Positions 5,646 to 10,723 of a stretch of 10,723 nt of DNA are shown here, piece after piece; the first letter of the stretch is position 1; each line of letters starts with the position of its first letter. Origin of the DNA: UBA9988 sp964574105 (GTDB lineage Bacteria; Patescibacteriota; Minisyncoccia; Phycocordibacterales; UBA9988); the NCBI GenBank assembly GCA_964574105.1, contig CAZNKH010000019.1, positions 1 through 10,723 on the forward strand. Direction: 5' to 3'. A program made the translations under genes and the position numbers. The notes beneath the pieces are model-generated. The model was not told where the DNA came from, made no database searches, and saw only the letters and a list, made by a program, of their open reading frames with translations.

Positions 5646-8012
5646 ATCACGCAGACGAGCAAGAATAGAGGCCTCGACACTCGCAAGATCTTTCCCGTAT
5701 GAGAGACGAGAAAGTTCTTTTAGTTTTTCTGCAACTTCTTGAGATCCTCTCTCAATAGAACGAGTTTGAATATTGAATGCGAGTACTGGTTCTCCATTCA
5801 TCAAAAGCTTCGCAATTGCATGACGATTTTCCGTGTTCATAAGGTCAGTGGCAGAAAAATTTGGCTCTACATACTGCTTTAAATACTCGGCATCTTCAGC
5901 CCCCACACGGAAGAGTGCGAGTGACCCCACATTTCCGAAGACTGCCGCCTTGATGGTATCCGAAAGCTGGGCAATAAACTGATGTGCAAGAGTAAGTGAG
6001 AGATGATACTTGCGTGCTTCGGAGAGAATAACCGCAATTGAGTCTGTGGTAAAGTTTTGAAACTCGTCAATGTAGAGATAAAAATCTGTTCGTGATTGTT
6101 CCGACATATCACCTCGAGCAAGCGCGGCCAAAAGAATGCGTCCGGTAATAATCATCCCCAAGAGACCTGCATTAAGATCTCCAATCTTCCCTTTTGAGAG
6201 ATTAACGAGTAAAATCTTCTTCGTATCAAGCACTTCCCTAAAGTTAAATGACGATGAAGTTTGCCCAATAATAGGTCGAATGTAATCGTTTGCAATAAAA
6301 TTATTAAACTTCGAGGTAATGTAGGGGGTCATATTCGCAAGTCCTTGCTCCCCAGATGTCTTCACTGCCTCTTTTTCCCAAAAATCTATGACAACCGGGT
6401 TGAGGATGCGAGAGAGCTTACGCTTTCTAAACTCCGGATCGGTAAAGATGCGCGGCACCTCAATCAAAGTGGCGGGTTCATTCTTCATATCCTCCATAAG
6501 AAGAAGGAGTGCATTACGCATATACTGCTCAAACATTGGCCCCATTGTCTCCGCCGTAAAAAGACGGTTAAAAATAGACTGGAGTTCGTTCACAATAAAG
6601 GTTCGTTCCTCCGGCTTTTCTGTCTGATGTTCCAACATATTAAGCCCTAGTGGACGCTCGCGATCTCCGGGGTCAAATACGATGACATCATTAATACGGC
6701 TCTGTGGTACAACACTTAAAAGATCAGTGATCAGATCGCCGTGCGGATCTATCACACAGAGACCATCTCCCGCCTCAATGTCCTGCGATGCCATCGTGCG
6801 CAACAGAGAACTCTTACCAGTACCAGTTTGGCCAACGAGGTAGAGATGCCGCAAGCGGTCAGCAGGGGAGAGACGCACCGTCTGCGTATCTCCACGAAAT
6901 ACACTCTCACCGATAATAACCCCTTCTTTAGAGAGATTCGCAGGAGGAGCCGACTCTCGAGTACGCAACCAGCTTACCCGAGGAATGTCTAGAGTATTGG
7001 TAGGTAAATGAAAGATACTCGCGAGCTCCTCTGTATTTAAATATATACTCTCCGCATCGTTCCACTCTCTAAATGAATAACGATAGAGGAGTGATTGTGT
7101 ATCGCACGGAAGTATGGTGACAAAGCCGTTGTGTTTAGTGGTAGTAAATTGTGAAAAGGATCCCGCAATGGCTGTAAAAAGATCGTGCGCTCTATCCTCG
7201 TCTCCGCCAGAGGTTACAATACGGGCAATAACAGAGAGGAGAGGACTACCCGCCTTTCGTTCAAGCATAGCAATAGCTTCCGTATCAATAACAGATGCGG
7301 ATTGAATTTCTGTCTGCTTACTCGGTGTAGCCGTAAGTTCCTCGTGAAGTGCTTTTAGACCAAAACTGATTCCCTTCTTTATCTCCTCAAGCTTCACTCC
7401 CTTTTTTAGCTGTTCAAGAGCTGACAAGAGACGCTTCTTCACATTCTGATCGGCAGGTTGGATAAGGAACTGTAGAGAAGCGCCGTCTCCCACTCCCTCT
7501 AGATGAGAGAGTGTGCTTACAATTGGCGCAAAAGTATCTAATGAGGATTCGCGATAGGTTCGAACAGGAAGAATAAATGATTCTTTAAGAGAAAGATGCC
7601 CTGCAACAGCAATGCCGTGAGGGTTAAATATTGAATAGTCATTGACACGTTCAATGCGTGCATCAGGATACATACCCCGCACCTGATCACTCGTATACGC
7701 CTCGCTCTCGCGTGGCACTGAAACATAGAAATAAATCTCCTCCCCAATATGATGCACGGAGACTTCAAACACAACCGGCTTCCCAATAGCAGAGAGGGAT
7801 GAGAACAACTGTTCAGAGAGCGCGATGTCTCGGAGCATTTTTTCGGCATTCTCTCCTGTCCCACGAGGAACAGATATGCGTAAGAGTATGTAGGAAAGAG
7901 TAGAGTGGCGCGGACTTCTAAACCACTGAAAAAGAAGTACCAGCACGACTGCACATGAAAGCGCCGCGACTCCTCCTCCAAATATCCACAAGAGGCTAGG
8001 TAATGAGACCAT
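5643..8012 (-). CDS. VirD4/TraG-like (type IV secretion coupling-protein-like) membrane ATPase
   Basis: 789 residues. One N-terminal membrane helix (about 7-29) leads into a long N-terminal region (about 40-350; LLRISVPR, SEQLFSSLSAIGKPVVFEV) of the type I associate with CPR ATPases of this kind. The ATPase core follows: Walker A GQTGTGKS (394-401, Lys400), CVIDPHGDLI (419-428), Walker B FYLYIDEF (644-651, Asp649/Glu650), and the conserved LAHQF (675-679) of VirD4/TraG/HerA relatives. In those relatives a hexameric ring pumps DNA or hands substrate to a secretion channel at the inner membrane. No relaxase, VirB4 or other transfer gene is visible here, so conjugation is not shown; DNA uptake, secretion or chromosome handling are equally open. 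ATG 8012 overlaps the upstream gene by 17 bases with no Shine-Dalgarno, implying coupled translation. The downstream M23 peptidase would fit an envelope-spanning machine, which is inference. Confidence 0.92.
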   Translation of the reverse strand: MVSLPSLLWIFGGGVAALSCAVVLVLLFQWFRSPRHSTLSYILLRISVPRGTGENAEKMLRDIALSEQLFSSLSAIGKPVVFEVSVHHIGEEIYFYVSVPRESEAYTSDQVRGMYPDARIERVNDYSIFNPHGIAVAGHLSLKESFILPVRTYRESSLDTFAPIVSTLSHLEGVGDGASLQFLIQPADQNVKKRLLSALEQLKKGVKLEEIKKGISFGLKALHEELTATPSKQTEIQSASVIDTEAIAMLERKAGSPLLSVIARIVTSGGDEDRAHDLFTAIAGSFSQFTTTKHNGFVTILPCDTQSLLYRYSFREWNDAESIYLNTEELASIFHLPTNTLDIPRVSWLRTRESAPPANLSKEGVIIGESVFRGDTQTVRLSPADRLRHLYLVGQTGTGKSSLLRTMASQDIEAGDGLCVIDPHGDLITDLLSVVPQSRINDVIVFDPGDRERPLGLNMLEHQTEKPEERTFIVNELQSIFNRLFTAETMGPMFEQYMRNALLLLMEDMKNEPATLIEVPRIFTDPEFRKRKLSRILNPVVIDFWEKEAVKTSGEQGLANMTPYITSKFNNFIANDYIRPIIGQTSSSFNFREVLDTKKILLVNLSKGKIGDLNAGLLGMIITGRILLAALARGDMSEQSRTDFYLYIDEFQNFTTDSIAVILSEARKYHLSLTLAHQFIAQLSDTIKAAVFGNVGSLALFRVGAEDAEYLKQYVEPNFSATDLMNTENRHAIAKLLMNGEPVLAFNIQTRSIERGSQEVAEKLKELSRLSYGKDLASVEASILARLRD

Positions 8013-8382
8013 TGTGTTTTAACTCATCATACAACTTATCCGTCATCGCATCGTGAAGCGCATCCATCAAAAAGGGTCGCTCTTGTTTAACGAGTGCGAT
8101 AGTTTTTTTTATGCCAAGTTCAGGTATGCGTGCGATGTAGGCATTCAATTCAGTAAGCGAGCTATCGTCTAAGGTATCAAGATAATGTGCCGCCGCAGGA
8201 GTCTGTGGAACAGGGGAAGCTCCTCTCTCATTAAAAATCTCTTCTTGTAATACCTGTCGGACCAATTTCTTTTCTTCACTTATTCCATGCTCTATCTCTA
8301 TCGCGTTTCTGCGTGATTCAATCGCCTTACTCAATTCAAGCAGTTCAGCAGGTACTGCCTCTGGTGAAAAATGTTCTGACAT
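7996..8382 (-). CDS. Conserved-looking helical protein upstream of the VirD4-like ATPase, function unknown
   Basis: 128 residues from ATG 8382. A GTG at 8400 would overlap the -10 promoter element and is rejected. The protein is soluble, acidic overall and mostly helical: an N-terminal charged helix (VPAELLELSKAIESRRNAI and EEKKLVRQVLQEEIFNERG), a Pro-rich linker (PVPQTPAAA), then a second helical block (LDTLDDSSLTELNAYIARI to MDALHDAMTDKLYDELKHNG). There are no cysteines, no membrane segment and no enzyme motif. It is the first gene of the leftward set and its end overlaps the ATPase start by 17 bases, so the two are probably made together. It may be an accessory or substrate-adaptor subunit of the ATPase; that is inference from position. 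A TATACT lies six bases before the ATG, suggesting a leaderless message. Confidence 0.75.
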   Translation of the reverse strand: MSEHFSPEAVPAELLELSKAIESRRNAIEIEHGISEEKKLVRQVLQEEIFNERGASPVPQTPAAAHYLDTLDDSSLTELNAYIARIPELGIKKTIALVKQERPFLMDALHDAMTDKLYDELKHNGLIT

Positions 8383-8388
8383 ACGCAA

Positions 8389-8429
8389 AGTATAGCGCAC
8401 TTCAGAGTGGGCAAAAAGAACGCTATACT
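8389..8429. promoter_or_regulatory. Divergent promoter region with mirrored -10 elements
   Basis: AGTATAGCG (8389-8397) and CGCTATACT (8421-8429) form a perfect 9-bp inverted repeat with a 23-base spacer. Each arm contains TATACT pointing outward. Leftward, TATACT is six bases from ATG 8382. Rightward, TATACT is ten bases from the helicase ATG 8440, with a fair -35 (TTCAGA, 8401-8406) at 17-base spacing and a GGAG (8430-8433) that may serve as ribosome-binding site only if transcription starts upstream of it. The leftward -35 is poor. The two -10 elements cover only 41 bases, so the polymerase footprints would overlap and the genes may compete for transcription. Confidence 0.5.
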
Positions 8430-8439
8430 GGAGACCGTT

Positions 8440-10302
8440 ATGAAATCACTAGAAGGATTAAATGAGGAGCAACAGAGAGCCGTAGAGATTACAGAAGGGC
8501 CGCTTCTCATTGTGGCTGGAGCAGGCGCCGGAAAGACAAAAACACTCACTCACCGCATTATGCGGCTCATAGAGAGCGGAGTGGCACCTGAGTCTATACT
8601 TGCGGTTACTTTCACTAACAAAGCAGCGAAAGAAATGGGTGATCGTGTCCGACTCTTGATCCCAGAAGTGGATCGGACGCCGTTTATGAGCACCTTCCAC
8701 GCGCTCTGCGTATATGTACTTCGCGAGAATGTGTCAAAGATTGGGTACCCTAGGCACTTTCACATCGCGGATAAAGAAGACTCCTTATCTATCGTCAAAC
8801 AGGGGATGGACGAATTGGGTATCTCTCAAAAAGAGCATGAACCAAGAAAAATCCTCTCTGCGATCTCAAGAGAAAAAAACAATATGATCTCCCGTAGTGC
8901 GTACGAGGAAAAGGCACGCGACCCATTCAGGAGAATGGTTGCACAGGTTTGGCGTCGCTATACAGAGCTCTGCAAAAAAACACATATGCTGGACTTTGAC
9001 GATCTCGTGGGAAAAACAGTAGAACTCTTTCGTAGTAATCCAGATATTTTGGGACAGTATCAAGATCGTTGGCGCTACATACATATTGATGAGTATCAAG
9101 ATACAAATACTGCCCAATATGAATTAGTATCACTTCTTGCAAAAAAATATAAAAATATCGCTGTGGTGGGGGATGCTGATCAGTCCATCTACGGATGGCG
9201 AGGGGCTGACTTTACCAATATGCTCAACTTTGAGCGTGACTACCCCGGTGCGAGAGTAGTAGTGTTGGAAGAAAACTACCGTTCCACACAGACGATAATC
9301 GCCGCCGCAAACGAAGTAATACAGAAGAATTATGAACGAACAAAAAAATCACTCTTCACTAAGAACAAGGTCGGCGAAAAAATAGGATTAATTATTGCTC
9401 TTCATGAGGCAGGAGAAGCCCGTGCCGTAGCAGAAAAAGCTCGAGAGGTCATCCGTCACAGAGGAGTACGGGCATCAGATATTGCCGTACTTTACCGAGC
9501 AAACTTCCAATCTCGTGCATTAGAAGAAGCATTTCTCTCTCTCGGCGTAGCATACCGAGTACTGGGAACGCGTTTCTTTGAGCGTAAGGAGGTCAAGGAT
9601 ATGCTCGCATACCTGCGAGCGGCATTAGATCCAGAAGATATAGAAAGTATAAAGCGTGTTATTAATACTCCTAAGCGAGGATTAGGAAAGGTCGCGGTAG
9701 CAAAGATTTTTTCTGGGGCACAGAATACCTTAGTTGGGACTACCGCGCGTGGAGCCCAACAATTCTTTTCTCTTCTCACACGCATTAAAGAAAAAGTGGA
9801 GCAGACACCACTTTCAGAAGTGATGAGATATGTACTCGTAGAAAGTGGGTGGGAAAAAGAATTAAGCGAAGGAGGGGATGAGGGGGAAGAGCGATTAGAA
9901 AACTTGCGAGAATTAGTAACCATTGCAGGTGGGTACGATGCGCTCCCAAGAGAAGAGGGAATAGAACGCTTTCTTACCGACGCCGCACTCTTCTCTGCGG
10001 AAGAGGAGGAAGAAGAGAAAGAAAAGGATGGCGTGAGACTCATGACCGTACACGCGGCAAAAGGACTGGAATTTAATTATGTATTTGTAGTTGGACTTGA
10101 GCAGGATCTCTTCCCTCATGCGCGCATATCAGGTGACGAGCGCAACAGAGAAGAGGAGCGGAGACTCTTTTATGTCGCCATTACTCGAGCACGAGAAAAA
10201 TTATACCTTTCATACGCACAAACGAGGACCATTTACGGCTCACGGAAAATCAATCTCCCCTCCGAGTTCCTCAGACTCCGAGGATGTGATAGAGTGGGAT
10301 TA
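8440..10302 (+). CDS. uvrD: UvrD/PcrA-type superfamily 1A DNA helicase; no stop codon before rsmA
   Basis: A 3'-5' ATP-driven helicase for nucleotide-excision and mismatch repair and for clearing protein from DNA. From ATG 8440, 621 residues to the junction. Motifs: Q motif LNEEQQRAV (7-15), Walker A AGAGAGKT (26-33), Ia TFTNKAAKEM (57-66), Ib STFHA (84-88), II DEYQD (217-221), III GDADQSIYGWRGA (244-256), IV ENYRST (278-283), V TVHAAKGLEF (536-545), VI FYVAITRARE (577-586). All catalytic motifs are intact. The length is about 100 short of E. coli UvrD and B. subtilis PcrA, with no C-terminal polymerase-binding tail. The frame was followed codon by codon: it has no stop and enters rsmA directly. 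In the +1 frame (frame 2) the sequence from 10274 reads DSEDVIEWD and stops (10301-10303), which looks like a natural end after PSEFL. So either a fusion or a frameshift near 10273 explains it. GGAG (8430-8433) is a possible ribosome-binding site. Confidence 0.95.
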
Positions 10303-10723
10303 ATGTACGCAAAGAAGAGCCTCGGACAACACTTTCTTAACTCACCGAGCGCCATCTCGGCAATTCGTGACGCAGGTGATATCCATACAGATGATATTAT
10401 TCTTGAAATAGGGCCGGGAAGAGGAGTGCTCACCGAGATACTCCTTACCTTCGCGGCTAAAGTTATTGCTGTTGAAAAAGATCCGGTACTCGTTGCATAC
10501 CTGCGCGAGCACTTCAGTGAGGCACTACAAACTGGACGCCTCGATCTTGCCGAGCAAGACATTTTAGATCTCGATCTAGAAACACTCTCATCCTATAATT
10601 CTTCTTATAAAGTCATTGCGAATATTCCCTATTACATCACAGGAGCTATCATTAAGAAGTTCTTGTCGACGCAACGGCAACCTGAGCGGATGGTGCTTCT
10701 CATACAAAAAGAGGTTGCCGAGC
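10303..10723 (+). CDS. rsmA: RsmA/KsgA 16S rRNA dimethyladenosine transferase, 3' end cut; in frame with the upstream helicase
   Basis: RsmA uses S-adenosylmethionine to dimethylate two adjacent adenines in the 3' hairpin of 16S rRNA late in 30S assembly. The first 140 residues are seen of a usual ~260-270. The N-terminus MYAKKSLGQHFLNS matches the family's natural start, so ATG 10303 is the expected start. Motifs: I LEIGPGRG (34-41) for S-adenosylmethionine; VEKDP (57-61), the acidic residue that binds the ribose; a QDILD acidic position (85-89); IV NIPYYI (107-112), the adenine-binding NLPY-type motif; QKEVAE (135-140), where the window ends. There is no spacer to the helicase and no stop between them; the codon before the ATG is TTA (Leu). 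An out-of-frame TAATG (10301-10305) sits at the ATG. Translation could start independently here (GGGA lies upstream) or as part of a fused polypeptide. Confidence 0.92.
   Translation, partial: MYAKKSLGQHFLNSPSAISAIRDAGDIHTDDIILEIGPGRGVLTEILLTFAAKVIAVEKDPVLVAYLREHFSEALQTGRLDLAEQDILDLDLETLSSYNSSYKVIANIPYYITGAIIKKFLSTQRQPERMVLLIQKEVAE

Noticed and set aside
6261..6650. + strand 129-codon frame inside the ATPase region
   Set aside because: Antisense shadow of the VirD4-like ATPase, no recognisable domain.
8383..8400. GTG 8400 as start of the leftward helical protein
   Set aside because: It would place the start upstream of, and codons over, the TATACT -10 element; ATG 8382 fits the leaderless geometry.
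9492..10043. 183-codon minus-strand open frame, Ser/Arg-rich
   Set aside because: Lies wholly antisense to the helicase with no family resemblance; its Ser-rich text is the complement of Glu/Lys-rich helicase codons.
1..10723. Mobile element, CRISPR array, tRNA or rRNA
   Set aside because: No transposase or integrase motifs, spaced repeats, terminal repeats or tRNA/rRNA signatures were seen on either strand.

Overview
The window reads as ordinary chromosome from a bacterium of the Candidate Phyla Radiation (Patescibacteria), probably the Parcubacteria group. This is an inference from gene flavour: a VirD4/TraG-like membrane ATPase with a lineage-type N-terminal region, an M23/LysM peptidase with a 'HGYNSID' active-site variant, a ~130-aa membrane protein paired with a Clp-like membrane protein, and genes starting at or near their transcription start without Shine-Dalgarno sequences. 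The standard genetic code fits: TAA, TAG and TGA all end genes. No rRNA, tRNA, CRISPR array or transposase was seen.

Left part (1-4348, rightward): the 3' nine-tenths of comM (branch-migration AAA+ helicase) ends at a hairpin terminator that looks bidirectional. The next 313 bases are non-coding on the + strand but are not empty. They hold a near-consensus leftward promoter that faces the terminator, defining a possible ~190-nt transcript of unknown function, and the lexA promoter. The lexA promoter carries a GAAC-N4-GTTC SOS-type operator exactly between its -35 and -10, and its predicted start falls on the lexA ATG. lexA is followed by a small basic protein, a membrane protein, and a membrane-anchored Clp-like protein whose single AAA+ domain has lost its Walker A, its Walker B glutamate and its arginine finger.

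Middle part (4487-8382, leftward): an uncharacterised helical protein, a large VirD4/TraG-like ATPase overlapping it by 17 bases, then a LysM/M23 peptidoglycan hydrolase. The order suggests a cell-envelope function, possibly DNA or protein transfer, but the role is not established. The peptidase has an unclear start, with a strong Shine-Dalgarno and a 14-codon in-frame ORF just upstream of it.

Right part (8440-10723, rightward): a UvrD/PcrA-type helicase whose reading frame has no stop codon and continues directly into rsmA (16S rRNA dimethyladenosine transferase), which runs off the window. The neighbouring frame holds a plausible helicase C-terminus ending in a TAATG stop/start overlap at the rsmA ATG. 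The continuity is therefore either a true helicase-methyltransferase fusion or the product of a very recent (or artefactual) one-base shift within about 30 bases of the junction. This is the most notable observation in the window. Next come the degenerate Clp-like protein, the nested lexA operator and the orphan leftward promoter.
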